NCBI GenBank assembly: GCA_024752435.1
Contig: CP103030.1
Coordinates: 744,001 to 808,000, forward strand
DNA length: 64,000 bases
Direction: 5' to 3'
From: Allantophomopsis cytisporea
Lineage: Eukaryota > Ascomycota > Leotiomycetes > Phacidiales > Phacidiaceae
Shown: positions 1 to 10,098 of the stretch, piece by piece
Position numbering within the stretch: the stretch's first letter is position 1
How the letters are laid out: every line of letters starts with the position of its first letter
Translations under genes and position numbers: made by a program
Notes under the pieces: model-generated
What the model was told of the DNA's origin: nothing
Seen by the model: the letters and a program-made list of their open reading frames with translations, nothing else
Databases searched by the model: none

Positions 1-1341
1 CTACATTACCTTACCTTACCTACATACATTTCCATTACCTACCTACCTTACCTACCTCTACCTACCTCTACCTACATTACCTTACTACCTTACTACCTTA
101 CTACCTTACTACCTTACTACCTTACTACCTTACTACCTTACTACCTTACTACCTCACACCATCACATCTACCTCCACCTCCCATCTCCACCTCCACAACT
201 ACAAACCACAATCAACACATCCACAACGACAACCACAACCATCCACACGAGAGATATTCCTCCTCCTCCTTCTTCTTCTCCTCCGTCTTCCTTCACCCAC
301 CCCCTCCCTAACCCCCTCCAAAACCTCTACCTCCGATTCGTCTCTCCAATACCCTTCGATATCCATCCATCCATCCATCCAGTCCTTTGCATATCCTTGT
401 GCAGCGACTTACTCCATACTACTACATACGCCCAGAGAGAAACGTTCCCAGCATCTTTCCTGCTGCACCTCAACACGTCGCAGCCTCATCCCACCCCCAA
501 ACAAAAAAAATAAAAAAAATAAAAAACACCAGTGAAAATATTCACTCCAACATTACCCACAGCGGTAAAGCTTAATATCATGGGTCGGTTCCTTCCTCTC
601 TCAAATTCCCCCAGTTCAATATCCTCCAGTCTGGTATACTACTACTGCTACCTTACTCTGCCCTCTGTCTGCACTCTGCATATGGGAAACAAAAAAGCAA
701 TTGCTACCATATGCTATTGCTATCTACCTACCTGCCTACCTACTACCCATTACCTATTACCTAGGTACTACCTACTGCCTGCTATCTACTGCTTTGCTAC
801 TGATACTGCTACTCACTCCATCATCGATCCCTCCATCTTTACTCTCTGTCTACTACTACCTTGCCCTCTTAAATATTGCATTCCGCGCGCCTTCATCTTC
901 TCTCCATTTTGAAACTCGTCTCTAACACTTGCTCTTTCTTATAGCTGATACTGGAGATACCTACCGCCCAGTAAGTCTCAAGCAAAACTTCAATCTCGTT
1001 TTCTGAGAGAGCACGCGCACGACCCCACCGTGCATGTTCTTCACATATCACAATCCGAGCTCCCTCCCCAGCCTTACATCTGATACACGCGCGTTCTGCG
1101 CCTGACGTAATTAACGCACAATTGCACTCTCAATGGTGTGACCTGCATCTGAAGGCCAACAGGCTGCCTGCTTGCTTGCCTGCTTGCTTGCTCTCTTCCT
1201 ACCATGGTTGTCAGCGGGACTAGCCCTAGGCAAGCCATCTGCAGCTTGGTACCGAGCAGCCTCGCCTCGTCGCAGCCATCCCAACACCCTCTCAAATCGC
1301 ATTTTATCTATTTCCATACCCCCATCTTATCACTCACTTCC
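1..1341. other. Pyrimidine-rich low-complexity leader upstream of the RRM gene
   Basis: This stretch shows no convincing coding gene. It is strongly C/T-rich on the + strand, with CTAC/CTTAC motifs, CCAT repeats near 366-382 and ACCTACCTGCC-like runs near 724-790. It probably contains the promoter and a long 5' leader of the RNA-binding protein gene. A plausible leader exon lies at 944-970, bounded by TCTTATAG before and GTAAGT after, which would make the leader spliced; this is inference. An in-frame ATG at 1204 would add 46 residues of non-conserved sequence to the downstream protein and is not favoured. Confidence 0.6.
81..152 (+). repeat. Perfect 8-bp tandem repeat, nine copies of CTTACTAC
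   Basis: Nine uninterrupted head-to-tail copies of CTTACTAC are read directly, flanked by less regular CTAC/CTTAC sequence on the left. It is a minisatellite-like array in presumed regulatory or leader DNA. It does not match the fungal telomere unit TTAGGG/CCCTAA. Confidence 0.9.
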
Positions 1342-3309
1342 ATGAGCACCACTGACACTCGTCGTTCGCAGCGTGAGAGATCTCGTTCCCCTCGTCGCGG
1401 CCGATCTCGCACACCAGAACGCGCAGCTCGACGTCGATCATATTCGCCTCGCAGTCGCTCTCGCAGTCGCGGCGGAGAACGCGCAGACTATCGCAGAAAC
1501 GATCGTAGATCACGATCGCCTATGACCGGAGCAGGTGCTGCTCCTGGAGGATCTGGCTCAGCTTACGGAGGTGCGCCACACAGATCTTTCGATCCAGACC
1601 GTGCTGCTGCAAAGGAACAGATGATGAGCACCTTACGCGAGTCTTCCCAACAGGACCGTCGTGTCTACGTCGGAAACCTTTCATACGATGTGAAATGGCA
1701 TCACCTTAAGGATTTTATGAGACAGGGTTAGTCGCTTGGTTTTGGTTGATGGCAGGCAAGGCGGAGGAATAGCTAACGGAGGATTATAGCCGGAGAGGTC
1801 TTGTTCGCTGATGTGCTATTACTTCCAAATGGAATGTCGAAGGTGGGCGCCTAGTGGCTGGTTTTCCTGGTTTTCCTTTTTCTCTCTCTCTTTCTCTCTC
1901 TCTCTTCCGTTATATGGCTATTGAAGGAATGTTGGATTGACGGGTTGGGACGTTGTTCCGCGGGTTATGTAGGGATGCGGGTAAGTCTCACTCATGCTTT
2001 TCCCTCCCCAGAAATGAGTACTGATTGTCCCTAGAATTGTGGAATACCAAACAAGGGAGCAAGCTCAACAAGCCGTCAACACGCTCAGCAACCAGAATCT
2101 TATGGGAAGACTCGTCTATGTTCGCGAAGTATGGCCACCCCGAATCGATCGACATTGAAACCATAACCGGTGCTGATACGAGAGATAGGATCGTGAGGCC
2201 GAACCTCGATTCACAGGACCCCCAGCGGGAGGGCGCGGCGGATTCGACGGACCAATCGGTCGTGGTGGCTTCGGCGGCGGCTTCGGCGGTGGTCCAATGG
2301 GAGGCGGTGCCCCAGGACGTCAGATTTATGTTTCCAACGTTTGTTCCCTCCCCTGAGATATGATCTAACATGAGCAGTCATGTTGACCGGTGCATGACTA
2401 TAGCTTCCCTACACTGTAGGATGGCAAGACCTGAAGGATTTGTTCCGTCAAGCAGGTAAGTTATCAACCTCACAACAACTAATTATAGCCTTTCTTTTTG
2501 CGGCATTTGATAACGATATCGGTTTGTTGTAGCTCGTAATGGCGCCGTCATCCGTGCTGATGTACACCTTGGTCCGGATGGTCGTCCAAAGGGCTCTGGT
2601 ATTGTCGCTTTTGAGTCCCCAGATGATGCCCGTAACGCTATCCAGCAGTTCAACGGTTACGATTGGCAAGGCCGCCCACTCGAAGTGCGTGAAGACCGCT
2701 ACGCTGGAGCGCCCGGTGGATTTGGGGGCCGAGGTGGATTCGGAGCTCGTGGTGGGTTTGGTGGAGGATTTGGTGCCCGCGGCGGTTTCGGCGCTCGAGG
2801 TGGTTTTGGTGGAGGATTTGGCGGTGGACGCGGTGGCTTTGGTGGTGGTTTCCAAGGACCACAACATGGCGGTTTCGATGCTGCCGTCCCATCTGCGCCA
2901 CCAAACCCCTTCACCGATTTTGCAACGGCTGGAACTGAGAGAAGCGAGACAATTTACGTCCGCAATGTGAGTACCCAACTTGGACTGTCTCCACCGTACA
3001 AACCGAACTGACAGATATAAGCTTCCTTGGTCTACCAGCAATGAAGATCTCGTGGAATTGTTCACAACCATTGGAAAGGTCGAGCAGGCTGAGATACAAT
3101 ACGAGCCGAACGGACGCTCCCGCGGTACCGGTGTTGTGAGATTTGACAACGCCGAAAATGCCGACACAGCCATTCAGAAGTTTTCTGGATACCAATACGG
3201 TGGTCGTCCCCTCGGATTAAGCTTCGTCAAGTATCAGAATGCCAGCAACGGTGGTGGAGATGCCATGGACACCGAGGCCACTGGTTTGACTCAAGACCAG
3301 ATTATGTAG
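1342..3309 (+). CDS. Three-RRM RNA-binding protein, Gbp2/Hrb1-like (SR-type mRNA export/processing factor)
   Basis: Eight exons are inferred: 1342-1726, 1790-1842, 1973-1980, 2035-2128, 2189-2338, 2404-2455, 2533-2966 and 3022-3309, giving 487 residues. The N-terminal ~80 residues are an RS domain with many RSRS/SPRR motifs. Three RRMs follow: the first has the RNP2-like VYVGNL, the second QIYVSNL, the third TIYVRNL. RRM1-RRM2 and RRM2-RRM3 are joined by Gly/Phe/Arg-rich linkers with GGFGARGGFG repeats. This layout matches yeast Gbp2/Hrb1, which bind nascent mRNA through TREX and accompany it to the cytoplasm. The start at 1342 gives MSTTDTRRSQ and is preferred over the in-frame ATG at 1204. 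Exon 3 is only 8 nt but is required to keep RRM1 in frame (SKGCGIVEYQ). The family call is firm; one-to-one orthology is less so. Confidence 0.9.
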
Positions 3310-4831
3310 GACTCGAAAGACCCTTCATAGGTTGGTCTGGAGCTTTCCGGTCATATTTGTTTTCAACGCTTTTTTCTTTTGCACTTAGTGTTTGCTGCTC
3401 TAACTCGAAGTGGTTATTAAAGGCAGCACACCTCTTTACTCAAAAGTTCTTGTGTCTGCATGTTCGTGGTGGTAATAATCTCAGATTACTGGAACCATGT
3501 TTTAGCTCTAGGCTCAAATCAAATTGCATGACTATTCGTTCTGAGGGGGAAGGGGCATGTTAGCTTATATCATGCAATTGAATGTGATTTACTTTGTTGC
3601 TCTCCATACTGTGTAAATGCTCCCTCCCTTTATTAATCAGGTCAGGTGGTAATCGTTCTTACTATAATGTATGAGTTTTGATATTAAACCATTCCAGGTT
3701 GGACATGTGATTGCGTACTATCTCGTTATTAGTGCGATTCAAGAGGATGTAGTTTTATAAACGCTAGACAAGAACTCTAATCATTACCCCTCTCGTCTCC
3801 TTAACATCAAATAAAGCTTACTTTAATTCCGCCTACAATTGCTGTATCTTTCCTTCGATTTAACTTTTTCTTTGAATTTTTTTGGTTAGACCATAGACAC
3901 TTGAATAATGATATTGCGTATGGAGTGATGATACTAAGTACATTACGAAGAATGGGATATCGAGCACTTGTAGCTAATCATTCGCAAGGCATGCTACAAC
4001 TCCCGGGAAATAGTAATATATCCCAAAACTATATGAATATCTCAGTTCACCTACATGATGTTTGAACAGGATCTCGATAAGCGATCTCGAGACACCGCTA
4101 GTACGGCCAGCAAATCAAGACTAACACTAAGAGCGATATTAAAACTAGAAAGAAAAACGTCGTGATCGATGATATACTGAGTCAGAAGATCGGCGACAGA
4201 GGCATTCCATCAAGGTTACTACACACCTTGAGCAGAATAGGGGCAAAGGTGGTAGAACTGTTAAGAACGCTCGACATGACAAAACTAAAATTCTGTGGTC
4301 CCTGGATCTCTAGACCTGCCACAGTAATTTATATCAGCATTGATTGGTTTAGTTCAACAACATCCTTTGCATTTTGATGTCATGCGTCCTTTACAAAACT
4401 ATCTGCGTTAGAAGTCTCTGCTCAAGTCCACATGCTTTGGTCTGATGTTGTCCCCTTAACATATAACCACCATATTACTCCAGTTCTTTACATGACTAGT
4501 GACTAATGGGTGTAGACTCACAGTCATCGATCATGGAGATTCAATGCAAATGAGTATTCTCGCAAGTATAAAATGGCTTGATCATGATTCTTCTCCCAAC
4601 TTTTCTTCTCCACATATCCACAAACACAACTTTACATTTGATGATCAAGAATATCTAGTTGTTCCTGACTCTATTTGGTCAATACTTAGGGAGAGCTTAC
4701 ATCTACCACCAATTCACCAAGTCCAAAGCCATCTTGACGTCTTTGGCGACCAGAGTCAAGAGAATAGGCGGCTCTAACCTCTATATATCGGGTCGTCTCC
4801 CGTACTAGCACTTGTCATCACCGGCGCAGCA
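3310..4831. other. Intergenic region, 3' flank of the RRM gene
   Basis: AT-rich DNA with no open frame that resembles a protein family. The first few hundred bases are probably the 3' untranslated region and terminator of the upstream gene. Short open frames at 4162-4377 and 4499-4777 show no motif and no splice path I can defend. Confidence 0.55.
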
Positions 4832-5818
4832 ATGTGTATGATAAGCCGATGGATCTTCAGCTGTTGCGAACGAGAATACTGGACATGGAAGCCAAGGTCC
4901 TGCGAGGTGGTCGGCAAGCGCTGTGCAAATCGCCCAGACCGATGGTATATGAGCAAGACCATCAAGAAGGTCAATATTGGTCCATGCTGGAGGTGTGAGG
5001 ATGGAATAATGTATCAAGCAAACCCCCAAGGAGCTTACCCAGAAGCTTATCGAGGACTTGTTGGCGACCAGGTGGAAAAGGGACTGGTCGAAAATGACGA
5101 AAATAATGGAGGCAGGAGAAGCCTTTCGAATGGGTACAGCATAGAGGTTGAAGAGGTCGACGACGAGCTGTCAATAGTCATTGACCCTAAGCTGCGATCA
5201 ATAAGACAGAGCAGTGAATATCAGCACTCTCAAAGTCGTGACCGATGTGAACTCAGATCACAACTATACCGTTCTGGCTCTGGCTCTGCTGTTAGCACCG
5301 CTCGACTCGAACCCGAGTACGAAAGTGCCGACGAGGAGATAGAGGCTACCCCATCAGCTACCCGTACATACAATACTCGTCCTCGGAAACGACAGAAGAA
5401 TCGCTACCAGAGTTGGGAGCCAGTCAACCGGGCTTCTCCAACTGAAAGTGTTGAAGCTGTTGCAAGAGGACAGCACCCCCAGGCTAATGAATTTTTTGAG
5501 TTCACAAAAGAGCGGAACGAAAGTGAGGAACAGGAAGATATGAGATGGATATTTGATTCGGTTGACAGCCCATCTGCACATCTTCCACAAGAATATCCTT
5601 CTATCGGCCCAGTTCAGATGTCAGATGCGCAGCACGGCAATCACTCGCCGTCGCCATCCTTCAGCAGCTTCTTTGAAACTATAACCAACCACAACGACAC
5701 TTACCCGTCGTTGCTAGATGCCACGGAGGGCAAGGAGCAATTCTTCAATGCACCCCCTGCTAAGTTCGAACACCAGCAAATCAACATGGAGGATAAGGCT
5801 GACGACCCGCGTTCTTGA
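4832..5818 (+). CDS. Hypothetical protein, Ser/Glu-rich with a nuclear-localisation-like basic cluster
   Basis: I do not recognise this gene. The uninterrupted frame encodes 328 residues. From about residue 66 onward, composition and G-first codon bias look genuinely coding. The body is acidic and Ser-rich, with a basic cluster RPRKRQKNR near residues 185-193 that resembles a nuclear localisation signal. The first ~65 residues are suspicious: they are unusually rich in Trp and Cys, and a second frame beginning at ATG 4849 (MDLQLLRTRILDMEAK) is open to about 4995 with more ordinary composition. The true N-terminus may therefore be an exon in that other frame joined by a short intron ending near 5030. 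A TATA-like CTATATAT lies at 4780-4787. Confidence 0.5.
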   Translation: MCMISRWIFSCCEREYWTWKPRSCEVVGKRCANRPDRWYMSKTIKKVNIGPCWRCEDGIMYQANPQGAYPEAYRGLVGDQVEKGLVENDENNGGRRSLSNGYSIEVEEVDDELSIVIDPKLRSIRQSSEYQHSQSRDRCELRSQLYRSGSGSAVSTARLEPEYESADEEIEATPSATRTYNTRPRKRQKNRYQSWEPVNRASPTESVEAVARGQHPQANEFFEFTKERNESEEQEDMRWIFDSVDSPSAHLPQEYPSIGPVQMSDAQHGNHSPSPSFSSFFETITNHNDTYPSLLDATEGKEQFFNAPPAKFEHQQINMEDKADDPRS

Positions 5819-6330
5819 GCATTGCTTTGGAGTGCACGTGTGCTACATTGGCAGTCAACAAAATCCTTACCTTACCGAGTTTTCTGGGTCGTCCTGTTTA
5901 ACTCTTGGTCTTGATATCCATTGTGTACTTCAACTTTTTCTTATAAGTGCAGCAGTTCGCGTTGACTTACTTTCCTTATTCGGTTTCTCATCTTTTGGAT
6001 CTCTTTTGCAAGAATTTGAACAGACTAGAGGAAGATTGGATGGACTTTTCATTGGTATGAGACTCTGTCTAACAAGAGATACTGCATTTCCTTCGAGGCG
6101 GAACCCATCTTGAAGTATTCCGCTTATTATAATAGATCCTGTACGTAGTTATGGCGGTGATTTTGAAGACCAGGCATTTTGCCCAGAATGATGAACCAAA
6201 GTGATTCTCCGCGCTTCCTCTTGATTACGTCTTCCTCAATCCTCCATACAGCTGGTCTTCGATGCATTCACAACCCTAGCCGTGGAGTGAGTCTTCCCTC
6301 TTTTCTTCCATGAACAATAGCAATCCTCAG
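5819..6330. other. Intergenic region between converging genes
   Basis: About 510 bases between the stop of the hypothetical + strand gene and the stop of the - strand SRP14 gene. It probably holds both 3' untranslated regions. I see no gene. Confidence 0.6.
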
Positions 6331-6847
6331 CTATGCAGCGGCACCTCCCTTCTTCTTCTTGGCCTTTAATTTCGACTTGTTCTTACTTCTATCTCTCTTC
6401 TTCAACCCGGTCATTCCCAGTTTACACACCTCCACATATTTGGTGTAAAATCCCTCCAACTGATCAGCCTCGACGATCGTGCTCAATTTAGTCTTCTCTC
6501 CCTTGATGCGATGTGCTTTCGACTTTCCATCGGTGGCTCGAATGAGGACTGGGAGAGGCTTTGTTGGTGCTTGATCAGGAAGAGGTGTATCGGTGCTTGA
6601 GGAAATCGTGTCTGCATCAGTGCCGTAACTCACTGGATCACATTAGTATCCGAAAGGAGAGGAATAAGACTTCAATTCAGATGCATACTGCGCTTCTGCT
6701 CGAGGAAGATGGAGCCATGATCCTTCTCTCGGCGCGTATCGAAGAGCTGCAATAATCGTACGAAGAACTATCTGGTCAGTCAATGTTAAACTAAAAGGCA
6801 CGTGTGCAAGCACTTACCTCTTCGTTACTGAGATGAGGCGAAGACAT
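6331..6847 (-). CDS. SRP14: Signal recognition particle subunit SRP14
   Basis: Three exons on the minus strand (6847-6818, 6767-6689, 6632-6331) give 136 residues. The protein begins MSSPHLSNEEFF, then has the family hallmark DHGSIFLEQKR. An internal variable loop is followed by KLSTIVEADQLEGFYTKY and a very basic Lys-rich tail (KKRDRSKNKSKLKAKKKK). SRP14 binds the Alu domain of SRP RNA and supports elongation arrest during co-translational targeting to the ER. The 30-nt first exon is needed for the conserved N-terminus, and introns are 50 and 56 nt. The gene is divergent from the Sgd1 gene, with 234 bp between start codons. Confidence 0.9.
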
Positions 6848-7081
6848 TCTTATGCTGCCGGCGCTGTTTGTATATTACAATACAGAACCGTCTCGTGGTC
6901 AACGTGAAGTCAAGCTATCTAGCACGGTACTTCGACGACGTGGGGTGTCGTCACGCTACCAATGTACCTAGCCGTGCTAGGTAGGTAGGTAGCAACCCCA
7001 TATCAATCAGCCTTGTCAGCCGAAGCTTAAAAGTTTCCGCCTCGTAGACTTTTTAATTGTTTAGTGCAACCACCATAAAAA
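6848..7081. promoter_or_regulatory. Shared divergent promoter of SRP14 and SGD1
   Basis: Only 234 bp separate the two start codons, so both promoters and leaders must lie here. A short TAGG/GTAG repeat (TAGGTAGGTAGGTAGC) occurs near 6979-6994. No classical TATA box is obvious. Shared control of an ER-targeting factor and a ribosome-biogenesis factor is plausible but inferred. Confidence 0.55.
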
Positions 7082-9717
7082 ATGCGTCGACCTCAGCAGA
7101 AAGCTTTGAAGCTCCCAGCAAGTCTGGTAAATGAGCTTGGAGGGCAAGGTATATTGGAATCTTATGGAAAGAGAGTTGCGACTAATTCGGTGCTATAGAC
7201 GCTCTTTCAGGTAGCAGAAAAGCCCGTAGCGGACCGCCCGCACAACGAAAAGAGAAGCGAAAGGCAGAGAGAGTACAGAAAAAAGCGCAAAGAAGTGCGC
7301 CAAATCCGAGACGAGTGAATGTGCAAAACGCAAGAAAGCAAGGGGAAGAATTCTCTGAAGATGAGTCCGAGGAAGATATACCGTCCCCTCCTCGGAAGTC
7401 CTCTAAAGAGCAGACTGATGAGCCGGCAGACAATCCGAAATCGATACTGAAGAAGACGAAGCAGGCGGACAAAGCTATCCCGGCCTCCAAAGGAGTAAGA
7501 TCTCCTTCTCCACCACCCCGAGTGTCAAGAACTGTTAGGGAAAAGCTTGCTCAGGAGGACGACGAAATTGCGGCCTTGGAGAAGAAACTTGGTTTGAAGG
7601 GAAAGAAAGGACTGCCACAGGCTTTCAAAGACGATGGTTTGGATGAGCTCTTGGAGGGACTTGATGGCGACAGTGATGAGGGTGTAAGCGATCGAAAGCG
7701 AAAGCGGTCTGAGTCGGACGATTGGCTAGCCGCGAAAAGAAGAAAGGCACAGGGATTATCAGAGGCGAAGGAACAAGAAGAGGATAGTGAGGACGAGGAT
7801 ATGTTTGGATCATCGGGTAGCGAAGATGAGAATGAGGACGATAATTTACTGGAAGGATACAAAAACGATGAAGCGTCAGACGACGAAGATGAAGAAGGTT
7901 CGGATCTTGATGATGAATTTGGGGGATTTGATTCAGACATAGAAGAGACTCCGGCACCCAAACGTGTGAAGGAGAACCCATATGTTGCCCCTGCGGTTAG
8001 CGGCGAGACCGTTGCCAAGTATATTCCACCTTCACTGAGGAAGCCTGCTTCATCGGATTCTGAAGCATTGATCCGTCTTCGAAGGCAGACACAGGGTCTT
8101 GTCAACCGTCTCACAGAGGCAAACCTCATCACAATTTTGGCTGATATTGAGAAGCTTTACCGCGATAATCCACGTCAGCATGTCACGTCAACATTGGTTG
8201 ATTTACTCTTGACATCTGTGTGCGAACCAACGGTCTTGCCAGACACTCTTATCATCCTGCCAGCTGGATTCATTTCTGCTGTCTACAAAATCATCGGTAC
8301 CGATTTCGGTGCTCAAGTAGTTCAAAGAGTGGTTGAACTTTTCGATGGTCATTATGCCCATGCTGTTGCTACAAGTAACGAGGGCCCGGCAGCTGCAACT
8401 ACAGATGGAAGCAAAGAAACTTCGAATTTGATTGCACTGCTGTCTGAATTGTATAACTTCCAGGTTATTGGTAGCAACCTGATGTTTGATTACATTCGCC
8501 TTTTCTTGGACAGGCTTTCAGAGCTCAATGCTGAGCTGTTGCTGAAGATTATCAGAATTTCAGGACCGCAACTTCGCCAGGACGATCCCTCATCACTGAA
8601 AGATATCGTGACAATGCTTCGACCTGCTGTTGCGAAGGTAGGCGAGGAAAATATCTCAGTTAGGACGAAGTTCATGATCGAGACAATTAATGATCTCAAA
8701 AACAACAAAATGAAGACAGGTGCTTCGGCTTCTGCTATTATGTCTGAACACACCATCCGTATGAAAAAGACTCTTGGAACGCTCAATACCCGCAGCATCA
8801 AGGGGAGTGAGCCCTTGCGAATTGGCTTGAAAGATATACAGCAGTCAGACAAAAAAGGTAAGTGGTGGCTGGTTGGTGCCAGCTGGGCCGGCAAGGATGG
8901 TGATGATAGTAACGACAATGATACTCCTTCTACAAGCTTGGAGACAAAATCTACCAAAAAAGCCGCGGCTGTCGACTCTGGAACATCTGATCTAGTTCAG
9001 CTGGCGAGGGAACAGCGGATGAATACAGACATTCGAAGGGCGATTTTCATTACAATCATGTCAGCATCTGACTACCAGGACGCATACCTCCGATTGATGA
9101 AGTTGAAACTCAAGAAGGTACAAGAGCTGGAGATACCGAAGGTTCTTGTGCACTGCTCCGGCGCCGACAAATTTTACAATCCTTATTATACACTCATCGC
9201 AAAAAGACTGTGTGGCGACAAGAAGCTGAAGATGGCCTTCCAATTCACTCTATGGGACCTGTTCAAGCGAATGGGCGAGACAGATGACAATGATGAGGGT
9301 CAAGACGAGGAGGAGGAAAGCGAAGCTATGGACACGAGACAAATAGTCAACCTGGCCAAAATGTACGGCAACCTTATTGTCGAAGGAGGCCTCGGACTCA
9401 GCGTTCTGAAGAACTTGAGCCTCAGCTATCTTCAACCAAAGACACAGACGTTTGTGGAGGTTCTGCTGATCACGGTTCTGCTACAATCCCAAATCAAATC
9501 CACAGACAAGAGAGATGAGGCGGCAGTTATTAATGTGGTGATGAAGGCCAAGGACGCGCCGCAACTTTGTAGAGGGTTACACTATTTCTTCAAGAAGGTG
9601 GTGAGCAAGACGGATATTGCTGGAGGCAAAGCTGAGAAAGCAACCGTCAAATGGGCAAGTAAGGTTGCTGGTCATGCATTGGCCGCGGTTGTGACCGGCA
9701 CATCGGAGGCTGCGTAA
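7082..9717 (+). CDS. SGD1: Nucleolar MIF4G/MA3 protein Sgd1 (NOM1 family), pre-18S rRNA processing
   Basis: Two exons, 7082-7148 and 7199-9717, give 861 residues. A basic N-terminus is followed by long acidic Asp/Glu/Ser tracts (roughly residues 130-270). A MIF4G-type helical domain begins near residue 300 (LRRQTQGLVNRLTEANL). The conserved GKWWLVGASW segment follows, then an MA3 domain near 630-745 (DIRRAIFITIMSASDYQDAY). This order is that of yeast Sgd1 and human NOM1, nucleolar proteins that help recruit helicase activity for 40S subunit maturation. The start gives MRRPQQKALKLP, matching the family's basic beginning. The 50-nt intron is needed to join this exon to the long frame. A GTAAGT-like string at 8858 inside GKWWLVG is read through. 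Confidence 0.93.
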
Positions 9718-10098
9718 GAAAATCCGAAAGGAGTTTATGGGACCGGATGTTATCGGCTTTGGTTGTGGAGAAGGCACTGGATTCTGATTGTTAATGATAC
9801 TATTTACTCATCGAAAAAAATACTCGTAGAAATACAATTATATTCTTCATGATTACGTTGTACCCTTTCTTTCGAATAGCCTTTTTTCGATGGTGAGGAC
9901 TCTCAGCCTGTAGTAATTTGCTTATTCAAAATTCAAAAGCTCCATTTCCACCGATCCACATTAAGTAAGGTAGTTCCGAGCTTTGGTCGTATAAGCCTCA
10001 GGCACACAGGTTCTCAACTAAAACATCTCCCCAAAGCTATTCGATACTCAAGCATCTGTGAAGACTGCTCGAGCATCAATTGCACAACTCATATCACA
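9718..10098. other. Intergenic region upstream of dihydrolipoamide dehydrogenase
   Basis: About 380 bases containing the 3' end of the Sgd1 transcript and the promoter of the next gene. AATACAATTATATTC near 9831-9845 could be part of a poly(A) signal area. I see no gene. Confidence 0.5.

Noticed and set aside
1..160. Possible telomeric repeat because of CTACCTTA/CTTACTAC arrays at the window edge
   Set aside because: The unit does not match TTAGGG/CCCTAA and the array lies beside an ordinary gene; it is a local tandem repeat.
4499..4777. 92-codon open frame upstream of the hypothetical gene as a separate gene or first exon
   Set aside because: No motif, no supportable splice donor into the next frame, and ordinary intergenic composition.
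8855..8870. Intron donor GTAAGT inside the Sgd1 gene
   Set aside because: The read-through gives GKWWLVGASW, a conserved segment of this family, so it is coding.
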